Below are positions 1 to 10,930 of a DNA stretch of 64,000 nt, in pieces. Position 1 is the first letter of the stretch; each line of letters opens with the position of its first letter. A program made the translations under genes and the position numbers. The stretch is from Sialis fuliginosa (Eukaryota > Arthropoda > Insecta > Megaloptera > Sialidae): contig OY540815.1 in NCBI GenBank assembly GCA_961205875.1, positions 6,262,001 to 6,326,000 of the forward strand, in the 5' to 3' direction. Below the pieces are notes generated by a model. It searched no databases. It worked only from the letters and a program-made list of their open reading frames with translations, and was not told where the DNA came from.

Positions 1-240
1 TGATATATCTGTTATCATTTAAGCGTAAATATTGGTCATAAATTTTTATATATGTTAAAAAAACATAATTAATTAGTCGTTTTTCTGTCATCTCCAAAAA
101 AAAACTTTTTTAATGTTTATTTACGAGTCAAATCAACTTTTGTAAACTATAAATTACATAACCAAATACCTATTAATTTTTTTCCCATATCAAATCAATT
201 TTTTTAACACATACAAAAAATACATAACATAAAATACCAG
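1..240. other. AT-rich sequence, nothing recognised
   Basis: Low-complexity AT-rich sequence with homopolymer runs. I see no open reading frame, RNA gene or element end. Confidence 0.5.
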
Positions 241-600
241 AATCGGTTTTTCAGACCGGCGCTATTAATTCACGTAACGCGCGCACGCACGCACACACGG
301 CATAAGTGTTTGTGGACAAGTGTTGCGCTCAAACTACAAACAAACAAACTAACAAACAAATGGCAGACCAAGTACATCCGCACGGCTCGGATGTTCGCGA
401 ACAACTAACTCGCTATCGGCCGCGAGGTTTTCTTCTATCACAGCATCTCTGTACAGACCCAATGCGCGCGCCTAGCGTATGTGTTATCCCTACTCCACTC
501 TGTCTCAGCTCGATGTTTTTCCGACTTTTCTATCGCAAAGTGTGTGTGATATTTTATATGGCGCTAAGTGCTAGTGTTTAGCGATGTTTAGACCAGCGGT
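241..600 (+). promoter_or_regulatory. CpG- and GC-rich unique island, possible 5' exon or promoter
   Basis: This block stands out from its AT-rich surroundings. It has many CpG dinucleotides, an alternating CG/CA stretch near 277-300 and a run of AAAC repeats near 340-360. An ATG at 360 in a good context (CAAATGG) opens a frame to 581, but the predicted 73 residues match nothing I recognise, and I see no convincing splice donor in the first part. It could be the first exon and promoter of a gene whose other exons lie outside the window, or a conserved noncoding block. No function is assigned. Confidence 0.3.
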
Positions 601-719
601 ACTAAAAAATACTAAAGGCACAGTAGCAACTAACAACGTAAAATTACGTATATTCATTTTTAACTTCCCAGCTCGGTCCGAAAATCAAAATCAAAAATGT
701 CAACATATTTTATGTTTTA

Positions 720-1305
720 AGGTCACTATAGTATATTTACACTATTTTTAGAAGGATGTCTGTGTGTGTGTGTGTATGTATGTAGGTACGTGTCATTTTT
801 TACGTTCACGAAATCTCGCAAATGAAAAAGCTATTGACTTCGTTGAGGTACCAATCGAAGCGTCTTGACGTTAATATGATCTGAAGAAAGGATTTTTCGA
901 AATTCAACCCCTAAGGGGGTAAAAAGGAGTGAACAGTTTTTTTTTTGGTTGGATTTTCTTGAAACTTATTGTTAGCATAAATATTCTACAATACAAATAA
1001 TGAAAAATGTATTTCAGTATTTTTTTTGTTATACGTGCCTTGTTATACAGCCATAGAAGGGGTGAAAGGTGAAAACCACCCTCAAAATTTGAATTTTAAA
1101 TACTAATAAATAAGTCTACAATTCATATTTCCTTGGAAACAAACGCAATTAAATTTAAATTGTTCTATTTCATTTAAGAATGCAGTGGTTGCCGGGGTTT
1201 TGACGGTACGAATCGTGCATTTTACAGCGGTTTAACCGTGAAAAGGTAACAAACAGACAGACAGACAGACAGAAACACATTCTCATTTATAATATTGATT
1301 AATAA
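720..1305. repeat. Dispersed repeat, family E copy 1
   Basis: The segment about 1043-1160 is closely related to about 6925-7045: both have the 'GAATTTTAAATACTAAT' core followed by 'CCTTGGAAACAAA'. A TG-repeat lies near 760-785. The right end carries a (GACA)n tract at 1253-1272 followed by TTATAATATTGAT, which resembles the 5' end of the window's Helitron elements in reverse orientation. The block 1163-1230 is related to the inverted repeat at 55954-56051. The superfamily is unclear. Confidence 0.5.
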
Positions 1306-1824
1306 TTAATTAAGTCGAAAATTAACTTGCTTATATTTTATGTTACTGTATTTGGGGTTGGGGGATGGAGGGTCAATATAAAATTTTATTATAAAATTTG
1401 TTATAATATTTATTATAAGCTTTCGTTGCATTCGTGCTCCCCTAATACCGCCTGGAGATACGTAAAAAAAATTCAGACTTTGCTTCTATTTTCGAAATAT
1501 TGAAAAAAAACACTATATCAAAATTTGAAATAATAAAAAATAAGGACATATTTAGGGGGAGGTTGAGAAATATAATAAAAAATAACATAATTTTTATCAT
1601 CTTTGCTATGCTTTAGATAATTGTTAAAAATAAAACAAATGAAAATTTAAATAAATATTAATTGAGGGTGAGGGGGGGGGGGGTACATAGTAAATTTTCC
1701 CTGAGCACAAAAATCTTTAGTTACGGTGCTGGACATAACGTTAGCCTACTTGAGAATAGTAAAGTTTAAATAAAATATTTAAAAATGATTTCTTAACTTA
1801 ATCAATCCTAGAATTATACAATAA

Positions 1825-1870
1825 CTAGCTGGGCCCGCACGGCTACGCTCACGTGGACTACGGGATTATT
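1825..1870 (-). mobile_element. Helitron 3' end (reverse orientation)
   Basis: On the minus strand this ends in a GC-rich hairpin-capable sequence, then CAGCTAG followed by T. That is the hallmark of Helitron 3' ends (hairpin, CTAG, insertion before T), and it resembles the complete copy at 36302-36618. The 5' end of this copy was not found. Confidence 0.5.
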
Positions 1871-4202
1871 GTTTAGGATTTAAAAATTAAGTACAAACAC
1901 GATTAGTTATTACATATTGCAATAAAAACCAAACAACACTTATTACCTACCTAACAAAAACGAATCAGAACAAAAAGTAAAAATAATTTTTGTTCAATTT
2001 AAATTTAAAAGTTAATTATTGAAAACAAAATAAACAATTGACAATCAAAAGAATACAGACCTGTAATCATTCCCTCTACCCTGCGTCTACTTGGCATGCT
2101 TCCTCCTTGCCGCACGCCGCGACACGGGTCACCATCGCGCGAATAGTATGTTCCAGTATGTATATTTCACACATATTTCAAGATATTTGTATATTTCGAT
2201 ATTTTCTAAACTATACGACCAAATTGGATGCTGTAAATGGCAAATTATATCTACATTAAGTACTTATGACGATGAAATCATTTATTTTCATAAGGATTAA
2301 TGTTTTGCAGGTCATAAGTCCATGTAAACAGAACCCAAATATTTTATGTTTTCTTTGTAACATAAAAGCAGTCATTGTGGCTTAAATATAAAAGTTAGAC
2401 ATATGGTGTCGCTGACTTTATTTTAGATCTTTTGAATTATTTAATACATTATTTTGTTCAATATTGAACGGTTTAGGCAGCGTATTGCAAAATAGCGCGC
2501 CGACGCCAAAATTTTTTCCGACTTGATTTACTATTATCGTCACTGCTTAGTTGTTATGTTACCTTACGTAACAAAATATAGCCTATAACCTGGCCAGAGA
2601 ACGTACTTATGAATTAAAAAAGAAACCACGTAAATCTGATAAGTGGTTCTCGAGTGATAAGCGCACTAACGAACAGACAAGGAGACGTTGGGCTTTATAT
2701 ATTTAAGGATAATATAAAAAAATAATTATATTAAAATGTCATTCATTTTAATCATAAATCATTATTATATAAGTAACAATAATGCACAAAAAATGAGTGC
2801 ACGTTTTCAGTCTATAATCACTAAATGGGGTTGAGAGATTTGTATGTAACAATTTAAAAAGGACGTAATTTGATTCAGATAATATCTCCCAATTTTAATG
2901 CCTTATTATTGTTATTACTGTACCTGTTTTTGACACGTTCTCGGGGGGTAATTTTCAATACAATGAAAGAAAAAGTGGTCAGGTCACTTTCGTTTTTTTA
3001 TTGTTATTTAATTTTATTTAAAAAAAATGTATTTTTCTTTGGTTTATTTCATTATATTTGTGAAATATGGTTGATTGAATTATTATTTGGATGTATATCG
3101 ATATATCTATACTATTCTATACATAACATTTTTTTTGTTTTTTTTTTTACTTTTCAAAAAATTTTAAGTTTAATTTAGATCAAAATAAACTTTTTTTTAT
3201 TCTTTCTATTTTTTGTCTCAAATTGATGATTTCCAAATAAAAAATTCTGGAACCTCCGCTAATTAAATATCATAAAAAAATGGCCCGTAATATCAAATTA
3301 TCATTTCCCAAATTTTAAGCCTAGTTAAGTCAAACCTAAATTCAATAATTGTGAGTCTATACTTGAATATTCTATAAAAACTTTAAAAAATAATTAATAT
3401 TTAAAAGAATCAATCTTAGAAATTATTGTTTCAAATTAAATCCCATGTATAATCTTAAAATTTAAATTTCCAAGAAAAAAATCTCTCTTTTTTTATCTCT
3501 CTCGTACATTTCCACACATGGTATAGATATATATTTATATTTTAATATATGTATTTTCATCTAGAATTGGATGTAATATTAAAATCCAAGGACAATAACT
3601 AAACTAGATCTTCGCACAAAAAATTACTACGAATAATATGCTACAAAAAACTTGATAAAAAACCAATCTTAATATTTAATTATATGTTTGAGAACCGTGT
3701 TTATATGTAAGTTACTGTTTTTTGTATAAATATTTGTCATATTAGTGAAACGATTAAAATTCATTACAATTTTATATCAGTTTTAATTAATTTTAAAATT
3801 ATATGATATTCGCACTTTGAACGCTTTAGTTTTTTATATAAAATTATGTTTATTATTTTTATACATTTTTTTATTTTATGTTTTAATTAAGGCTTCCGCG
3901 GTTTTCGTTTTGTAGTTTTCCAGTTGGTATTTTAATTGTTGCATAGTTTTCTTAACTTTTAACTTACATTAAATAACAAATTGCTAAACCCCTGATGAAA
4001 AAAATAATATCTGAAAAACGTACTTAAATTACAAAAAAATATTAAATTCCACTTTTTCGCGTATACGCTGTCACTTAAAAAAATCAACGATAAATATCTT
4101 GAGATAAAATCTGCACACAAATACACACGTATTGACTTAAGTATACTACACATTAATACTTAAGCAATGTGAACGACTTAAGTCAAACGCATCCACATAC
4201 GT

Positions 4203-4224
4203 ATGTGTGTGTGTGTGTGTGTGT
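4203..4224. repeat. (GT)n microsatellite
   Basis: An uninterrupted GT dinucleotide run of about 11 units. Confidence 0.9.
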
Positions 4225-4456
4225 AATTTTATTATAACATGTTGAAAGAGTTTTTGTACATTTTTTTTTATTCTTTATCAGATGACCGCAGTAATGCGAG
4301 GGAGGTGGCTTAAGTTGAGGCAGATATGTTGCGTCCTGACAATAAGTGCTCTTATAAATGCATTTATAAAAAAAGTTCGAGTTTATATGGATTATAAGTA
4401 TGTTTGTATGTATGTATGTATAAAAGGGGGTCAGCGTGAGAAATCTCAACTTATTT

Positions 4457-5020
4457 AAGGTACTGGCACCAGTCTGAGATATGACTCCAGTAATGACTAT
4501 TTTTTAATTAAATGTACTGAATTAGAAATATTTGTTGTTATTTTATTACTACCATTTCTGAATATTAATCTATATACATTTAACTGTCTTACAGCGTGAT
4601 TTGATGACAATCGGCCAATAGGTGTCAAAATGGTGGATTTAAACTAATTATTAGTATAATTTATTAATTATTATATTATCATAGCAACTGCTTTACATTG
4701 TTTCAAATTTGACGATTCTTTTTTTTATATCTTTTGTGTCGTATTACTTTCCATTTTGTAATCATTAGCAAATGTCCATCACTGCGTGCTCATTACTGAT
4801 TTTACTTTATCCATTATTGGAGAAAAAACGTAAACAAAATAAAAGGCTATAATTTTAAAAACAAACTACATTTGCGGACTTTGGTAATTAAATAGATTAA
4901 ATACAGAGTTACTTGTTTTATTAGTAACATGAGTTCATGAGAATTACAAAAAAGAAGCCCGTCAATCAAAAAAACAGTAAACCTTGCTCTTATAGCGGCC
5001 ATAACTGGTTCCAATACCTT
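4457..5020. mobile_element. Non-autonomous TIR element, AAGGTACTGG family, copy 1
   Basis: It starts with AAGGTACTGGCACCAGT. Its end at about 5001-5020 reads ATAACTGGTTCCAATACCTT, the reverse complement with few mismatches. The 564-bp interior has no coding capacity. Related copies are at 15946-16222 (partial), 17776-18032 (reverse, partial) and 40351-42994 (interrupted), and the 3' part is repeated at 5838-5965. The target duplication could not be fixed. The superfamily is unknown. Confidence 0.7.
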
Positions 5021-5139
5021 TTTTTTTAAATTGTATGTTACATGGATTGTTTTAAAATTAATACCATCTCGGTCTCGTATACTTTGAAGCCCTAGAATAC
5101 GGGGAACCCCTTCCTCTAATAAAAAAAATAAAGATAATA
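4898..5139 (+). repeat. Left copy of a 225-242 bp direct repeat flanking a palindrome
   Basis: It begins TAAATACAGAGTTACTTG, covers the last part of the AAGGTACTGG element and continues into flanking sequence up to AAAGATAATA. The same order of sequence recurs at 5838-6062. The left copy has 17 additional bases near 5095. Confidence 0.85.
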
Positions 5140-5837
5140 CCCGGGAAAAAATTTCAGATCTGATGATCTCGGTTGATCTTCATTTTGGAACAAATCAGAT
5201 CTTTGTAAATACATAAACTTTTGTCTACCTTAAATAACAAATACACATATACTACCTATATAGAAATCTTGTTTATAATTTAATCAATTAAAAAAAAATT
5301 GTACAGAAACGTATTGAATGATATTTGAGGCCCGTGTATTAAATTAATAAATAAATTCACAACTCACCCTCTGTCACAGATGAAGGGTTGTAATTAGTCT
5401 CATTCGATCCAGCGGGAAAAATACTTATACGGATATTAGAGGTGTGGGGGGCAAAACAACCCTCTAGCACAGGAGTCGAGATATTTACGATTTTCTATAA
5501 TGAATACCATAAGTAGCGAAAAGAGAGAAAAATTCACCTAGTATCCCGAAGTATTTTTCCCACTGGATCGAATGAGACCAATTACAACCCTTCATCTGTG
5601 ACAGGGGGTGTGTTGTGAATTTATTTATTAATTTAATACACGGGCCTCAAATATCATTCAATACGTTTCTGTACAATTTTTTTTTAATTGATTAAATTAT
5701 AAACAAGGTTTCTATATAGTATAAGTGTATTAATTTGTTATTTAAGGTAGACAAAAGTTTATTTATCTACAAAGATCTGATTTGTTCCAAAATGAAGATC
5801 AACCGAGATCACTTCAGATCTGAAATTTTTTCCCGGG
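5140..5837. mobile_element. Foldback palindrome bounded by CCCGGG
   Basis: Two arms of about 285 bp (5140-5426 and 5550-5837) are near-perfect reverse complements around a spacer of about 120 bp. Both outer ends are CCCGGG. There is no coding capacity. A fragment of one arm (GAAGGGTTGTAATTAG) recurs at 32943-32985, so this is a dispersed repeat and not a one-off. The element lies between two copies of a direct repeat. Confidence 0.8.
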
Positions 5838-6062
5838 TAAATACAGAGTTACTTGTTTTATTAGTAACATGAATTCATGGGAATTACAAAAAAGAAGCCC
5901 GCCAATCACAAAAACAGTCAACCTTGCTCTTATAGCGGCCATAACTGGTGCCAATACCTTTTTTTTAAATTGTATGTTACATGGATTGTTTTAAAATTAA
6001 TACCATCTCGGTCTCATATACTTTGAAGCCCCTTCCTCTAATAAAAAAAAATAAAGATAATA
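5838..6062 (+). repeat. Right copy of the direct repeat flanking the palindrome
   Basis: It is colinear with 4898-5139, with scattered substitutions and lacking a 17-base segment. It retains the proper terminal sequence ACTGGTGCCAATACCTT of the AAGGTACTGG element. Confidence 0.85.
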
Positions 6063-6104
6063 TCTTATTGAATTAATACCTATATTTAGATATGGTAAAA
6101 GTTA

Positions 6105-6320
6105 TTTTTGGCGCCCCTCTTTCCCCAATGTAGTGCACCACTGCACACCCACGGACACGTAAACGGTTGCAGTGACGAGTACACGTCCATCACTCACACA
6201 CACATACACGTATCCAAGGCACACCGCGATGACACGCGTGTAATCGCCAGGCGGACGGCCGCGCGGACCTGTCCCCCAAGCGCGCAGTGCGTGGAGGCCC
6301 GCGTCAATCACTGGATTAGT
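6105..6320. other. GC-rich unique block
   Basis: A sharply bounded GC- and CpG-rich segment in AT-rich surroundings. Short frames exist on both strands (6108-6389 + and 6102-6311 -), but neither resembles a known protein. It may be a regulatory island or a decayed exon. No splice sites or motifs were convincing. Confidence 0.3.
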
Positions 6321-6451
6321 ATGATATTTAATTTACGCCTTACTTGCAATGGATTATGGAAATATGATGAACGTTTTAAATCAGACTGATATAAGACCCA
6401 GTGGCGTGTGAATTTAAAACAATTTTGTATGTAATAATGTCCAATGTTTAA

Positions 6452-7519
6452 TAGAGATTGGAAAAATAGTTTTTCAACTATTGCGTAAAAATGCATTTAT
6501 TGTAATTTTACTTCCATGTTCCGAAGGAAATGGAAGTATTGTAATACCATCGAAAAATCGTGTCCGATAAAATAACAAATTCTGATTGTACTAGCTTCAA
6601 AACTTAAAGAAAAGTTAATTTCCGCATGGCGGCTGTGCGTGTGTCTGTGTGTCTGTCTGTCAGGATGTAGATTTTTTTTTCGTTCACGATAACTACTGTA
6701 AAAATGCACCGATCTGAATTATTTTTGGGGAAAATATTTGTCTCAGTGAGTACTCCAGACCTATTGATTTTGATGCTAATCGGATAAGGGGTTTTGGAAA
6801 TATTCGAAATTTTGTAACTTTTTTCGTCAAAAAAATGAATATTGCGAGTATTACCTCACTAATTTTGATAAGATTTGGTACATTTGCAATTCAATTGAAT
6901 CTAAGGGACATTTATTATTTGTACGTACCTAAACAGCCATTAAAGGGATGAAAAACACACTTAAAATTTGAATTTTAAATACTAATATGTCATTCATTCA
7001 TGTTGCCTTGGAAACAAATGCAACTAAATTCAAATTGTCAAATTAGTTTTTCTACGAATGTGAATTATGTTTTTGACATTAGAAAACTAATATTTATATA
7101 CAAATGGCAAAAAGAGCTGTAACCGTTGTAAGTATATATGTTTTTTAATGTATTACGATATGTACGTATATTCATAGTAGTAGGTTATATAAATAAAATA
7201 TTTAAAATTAAAAAATGTATATTTAAAAATTATTTAAAAAGATAGATAGAACATGGAAGTCATGTATGGTTCTCCATACCGATATTTTATTACATATCTC
7301 CACCGTTTTCAGAAAACTGGTTTGATTGAACACAATTTGAAATCAACTATTTGCAACTACCTTTCCAACTATTCTAAAACTATTTGCGACACTTTTTACT
7401 GCTTCATTTGCACTAATTATTATTAAATCGTAAAAAAAACTATTTATCAACTATTTTCCGAAAAAAAATTCAACTAGTAACTATTTCATTGAAAATAACA
7501 ACTATTTTTCCAATCTATA
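6452..7519. mobile_element. TIR element (AGATTGGAAAAATAGTT) with a nested repeat
   Basis: GATTGGAAAAATAGTT at about 6455 is matched by its reverse complement AACTATTTTTCCAATC at about 7502-7517, so the ends are inverted. The interior contains the second copy of family E (about 6530-7090, with a GTCTGT-rich patch near 6640-6660) and otherwise noncoding sequence. Confidence 0.5.
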
Positions 7520-7534
7520 AAGAATTTGTATTTT

Positions 7535-7690
7535 TTTATTCAATCAATGTGCCCTTTTTCAGGATATAAGCTATCTCTCTGCCAAATTTCATCAAAATCG
7601 GTTCAGCGGTTTAGCAGTGAAAAAGTAATAAACAGACAGATAAACAGAGAGAATGACAGAGAGACAGACACTTTCGCATATTAGTATGGA
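7535..7690 (-). mobile_element. Helitron 5' part (reverse orientation)
   Basis: On the minus strand it starts A|TCCATACTAATATGCGAAAG and continues through the GTCTGT-rich patch and the 'TTTGATGAAATTTGGCA' block shared with the complete Helitron at 36302-36618. The 3' CTAG end was not located, so this is a truncated copy. Confidence 0.6.
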
Positions 7691-7738
7691 TACAGAAAAT
7701 AACGTCAAAAGATGAAATTTTCAAATCGCAAGTCTGTT

Positions 7739-8066
7739 GTCCGGTATTATAAAAGAGCTTGCAAATTTGCTAGCTTGCAAGCACTCTCAAATGAGATATC
7801 AAACTTATATGACAGTTCTTTTGGAGTTTGTTGAAGACTTTGACAAGTTTCGCTCACGCGTTTTAGGTAAACACCAACGGTATTAAAACAGTGGTGATAT
7901 TATGAAAATTATTTTGTACGGTCAAAGATGCCAACTGCGTTACAATTAGTTGAAGTGTGGCTGCTCTAAATTCCATTGCTAATCCATAGATACTAGTTCA
8001 GAATTAGTACCCCATTTGAGAGTGCTTGCAAGCTAACAAATTTTGCGAGTTCTTTTATAATACCAC
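7739..8066. mobile_element. MITE, CCGGTATTATAAAGA family, copy 1
   Basis: The left end CCGGTATTATAAAAGAGCTT is mirrored at the right end by TTCTTTTATAATACC. A longer inner inverted repeat (CTTGCAAGCACTCTCAAATG and its complement) extends the arms. There is no coding capacity. Related to 8278-8614, 20113-20398, 22295-22490 and 24790-25022. Confidence 0.75.
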
Positions 8067-8212
8067 ACATGTATCTCAAACCGTTTTCGAGACATAATCT
8101 CCTGAAGTTATAGTTTTTTCAAAATTTTTGAGAAACTTTTTGAATGGGTTGTCGGATTTTATATTATTTACAAATTTGCGGGTTGGAAATTTTAACTTCA
8201 CCTATTAATTTT

Positions 8213-8268
8213 TAACAGTTTTTGAAGTCGTTTTCTTTTTTCTTTCAACGACTTCAAAAACTGTTTTA
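8213..8268. repeat. Perfect 20-bp stem hairpin
   Basis: AACAGTTTTTGAAGTCGTT is followed after about 14 bases by its reverse complement. It resembles a fragment of the 'AACCGACTTCAAAAA' family (family D). Confidence 0.7.
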
Positions 8269-8277
8269 ATTTATTAA

Positions 8278-8614
8278 TGCCCGGTATTATAAAGACTTTG
8301 CTTGGCTGCAAATACATATTAGCTCCCAGCTAACACTATCTGATAGGTATCAAATTGTTATGAAATTGCTCGATATTTTAAAACAGTGGTAATAAATATA
8401 AATTCTATTAATTTTATGAGGTACACTTGGCAGCACTTATTTTAAGTCGCTGATTTCTACTTATACGTATGCGTCAAAGTCATTATACATATGTTTGATT
8501 TCATTGGCTACACATCTGTGAGTGGTTGTCATTTATATTCAATACCTAGTAGATAGCGTTAACTCGGAACTAATTTGCATTTGCAGTCAAACAAATTCTT
8601 TATAATATCGGGCA
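8278..8614. mobile_element. MITE, CCGGTATTATAAAGA family, with TAA target duplication
   Basis: Ends TGCCCGGTATTATAAAGA and TCTTTATAATATCGGGCA are inverted repeats. The 3 bases outside each end are TAA (8275-8277 and 8615-8617). A 3-bp TWA duplication is typical of PIF/Harbinger elements. It is 337 bp and noncoding. Confidence 0.8.
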
Positions 8615-8625
8615 TAAGTATAACA

Positions 8626-9235
8626 ATATACTTTTCAGTATTTTCAGGGATTTTTACTTTCTTATACCATGTATATGAAATATACATAATATAATAGTAG
8701 TGACGTTAAATATAAATAAAAACAAACTTGTTTGTTTAAACGTCAAAATTTATTAAAGAAGAGGAAACCGCAAGCTTTCGATTCACAGAATCATCGGCTA
8801 TTAATAAAGATTTAAATTTGAGAAAGATGTCGTTATCTCAATAAAATTCTGTGAATCGAAAGCTTGCGGTTTCCTCTTCTTTAATAAATTTTGACGTTTA
8901 AACAAACAAGTTTGTTTTTATGAAATATACATACATATAGTATAAGTATAGTGAAGCCGATTTTTTTCGAAATCCAGATTTTGATGGAATTATCCATTTT
9001 GATCTTCCCTGAATCCATTCTGACTATTTTCGCCATGATGTCTGTGTGTCTGTCTGTAAGCGCTGTAACTCGAATACGACAAATCGTAGAATGGTGAAAT
9101 CTTATATTTAAGATTAATTTTTGTCTGGGAAGAAAACGTCCTATAGTTGAAAACGATCTTTCAACCGAATACGGATGTTTACCTACGTCGATTTTTGAAT
9201 TTTTCGAATTACTCTGAAACAGTGCGAAAACCCGA
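8626..9235 (+). repeat. Dispersed repeat family F, interrupted copy
   Basis: It is colinear with 12305-12650: both share TTATACCATGTATATGAAAT, then GTGAAGCCGATTTTTTTCGA and a TCTGTGTGTCTGTCTGT patch. Here the copy is interrupted at 8689-8918 by a hairpin insertion. Confidence 0.7.
8689..8918. mobile_element. Hairpin insertion with 15-bp target duplication
   Basis: TATGAAATATACATA occurs at 8674-8688 and again at 8919-8933, flanking the insertion. The insert carries a perfect inverted repeat with 75-bp arms (8717-8791 and 8846-8920, overlapping the right duplication by two bases) and a spacer of about 54 bp. The related family F copy at 12305 shows an uninterrupted site. A 15-bp duplication is longer than for most DNA transposons. 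Confidence 0.7.
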
Positions 9236-9850
9236 AAGAACCCGTATTTTTCACTAACCTGAACCCGAACCGAACCGTTATATCTCAAAGTCAACGAACC
9301 TGAATCTGAACCCGAACCTTTTCAAGGATAACGCAGTAACCATATATTTTTAAAAGGTTCACTAAATTATTTTTAATATTTTAATATTTTCCTCCGATAA
9401 TTTTAAAAAAAGATTATAAAATGTACTAATACTGGAAATCTGTTTGAATTTTATGATATGATTATCAAGTCAATTACTGAAATTTACATATTTTTCACTT
9501 TCTTTTTTAATTCTATAACTGAATTGCATTTCAATTTGCAAAAAATCTGAAAAATAGAAATTTCAATCTTTAAAACGTAATTTTAATTTTTGCCCTTTTT
9601 CTAGCAATATTTTAATGGCTATTAATGATTTTTTCTTCTTCAGAAAATATTTTATTTGTTAATTTTTTTTTTAACAAAATAATTTTCTTTCAATTACAAA
9701 CTTGAACCCGAACCCGAACCCTAAAAAAGTAACGGTTTTGGAACCCAAATAGTTTGCAGCATATTGAACCCAAACCCGAACCCGAACCAAAATTCATGTT
9801 TGAATCCGAACCATAAATAAATTCCGGTTCAAGTCCCTGATGTTTATGGT
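9236..9850 (-). mobile_element. GAACCC-rich dispersed element, copy 1
   Basis: Both edges are made of clustered GAACCCGAACC-type hexamer repeats around an AT-rich core. The same element is present in the opposite orientation at 29140-29660, including the core (for example AATACTGGAAATCTGTTTGA). No protein is encoded. The hexamer GAACCC differs from the usual insect telomere unit TTAGG. Confidence 0.65.
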
Positions 9851-10340
9851 CCATTTTTTTAAAGTCTGTTAATAAAATGGACATAATCGCATTGTCAGTT
9901 GAACCTCTCACACTGTTCTGTTTCCCACCAAACTTTTTCCAATCAAGTTTTGTTTTGCCAGTTAGTTACGAGCTTACAGTCGACGTGCGACATGTATAAT
10001 TGTTTCGTTCGGGGGTAAGAAGATACGTATAGTATAATACATAACATGCACACGATAGATGTATTAATTAAATCAACGCGTTCGTGTATTCCCCGATGCG
10101 TTCAGCGACTGATTAATGATGTATCGTGATGCGCAGGTGTTTAGATCAGCAGGGTGTCTAATCACAGCCGTGCGTGCGTCTGTCTAATTGTGTTATTGTG
10201 TATGTACTCGCTGTATGTATTGTTGTGTATGTCTGGATGTATGTCTGTCTGTCTGTATGTGCACCAGTGCTGTGCAACGGTTTCTATTCGATGGATCGAG
10301 TTTTGTAGTTACCATCATATCACTCATCCTTAATCCTTAA
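9851..10340. other. Unique CpG-containing intergenic block
   Basis: There is a small hairpin at about 9849-9882 (GTCCATTTT and its complement). From about 9960 the sequence is more complex and CpG-richer than its surroundings, ending in TGTATGTCTG-type repeats at 10195-10260. No coding region or element ends were recognised, so it may be regulatory. Confidence 0.3.
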
Positions 10341-10930
10341 TATATGGGCAAATCCACAGAACGTGGCCGCTTTGGGGGAACGGCAATAGTGCGCGTGTGG
10401 GAATGTATATTACCCACACATAAGTACACGAACTCAAAGTATACTTTATTGTGGATATAAACATGGAGTTACAAGTCGATTGCTTGATTCATATAAAAAC
10501 TGCAGCACAATTTGCATTGAAAAATCGGTTATTTTCATGTTTTCAGAATGGAACTTTTAAAAAAAGAAAAATTCATACCACCGCAATTTTCTCAGATTCA
10601 AACCAATGAATCTGAAATTTTTACTGGACATGTTTTTTAGTACAATGAACCTTTTCCCGGAGTTTCAAAGGCGCACACCTCTTACATTTCATATGCGCGA
10701 TTGTTTTATCCAGCGAACGGCAATTTCAGCGTATTTTATTTGGTTTATTTGCTGTAACTTTTGGAACATCCGAAGCACACTCTTGAAATTGAGACCAATT
10801 ATTCTTCTCTTTGTTACGAAGATTTTGAGACGACATAGAAGAGTGTGCGTTCAATGCTCCATTTTGAAGAAGCATTTGAGTATTTTAATTTAAAGCTAAT
10901 GCGGCCACGTTCTGTGGATTTGCCCATATA
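10341..10930. mobile_element. DNA transposon with perfect 30-bp TIRs
   Basis: The first 30 bases, starting TATATGGGCAAATCCACAGA, are exactly mirrored at 10901-10930. The 590-bp interior contains a 95-codon frame (10606-10893) with no recognisable transposase motif, so it is probably non-autonomous. The terminal TATA makes the target duplication ambiguous (TA possible). It sits just upstream of a Helitron 3' end and probably inserted into it. Confidence 0.8.

Larger units (their letters stand above)
1306..4456. other. AT-rich stretch without a supportable gene
   Basis: The sequence is dominated by A/T homopolymers. Short frames (for example 2870-3178) are rich in F, L, I and Y, as expected of T-rich noncoding DNA, and match nothing known to me. 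It contains a Helitron end at 1825, a small CG-rich patch near 2485-2520, a G-run near 1673-1682 and a GT microsatellite at 4203-4224. Confidence 0.5.

Noticed and set aside
2870-3178. 102-codon open frame on the + strand
   Set aside because: Composition follows T-rich DNA (runs of F and L), with no motif, splice context or relative. Most likely noncoding.
6102-6389. Overlapping frames on both strands in the GC-rich block
   Set aside because: GC-rich sequence has few stops. Neither translation resembles a known domain.
9690-9911. 73-codon reverse frame with GSGSG-type repeats
   Set aside because: It is the translation of the GAACCC hexamer edge of a dispersed element.
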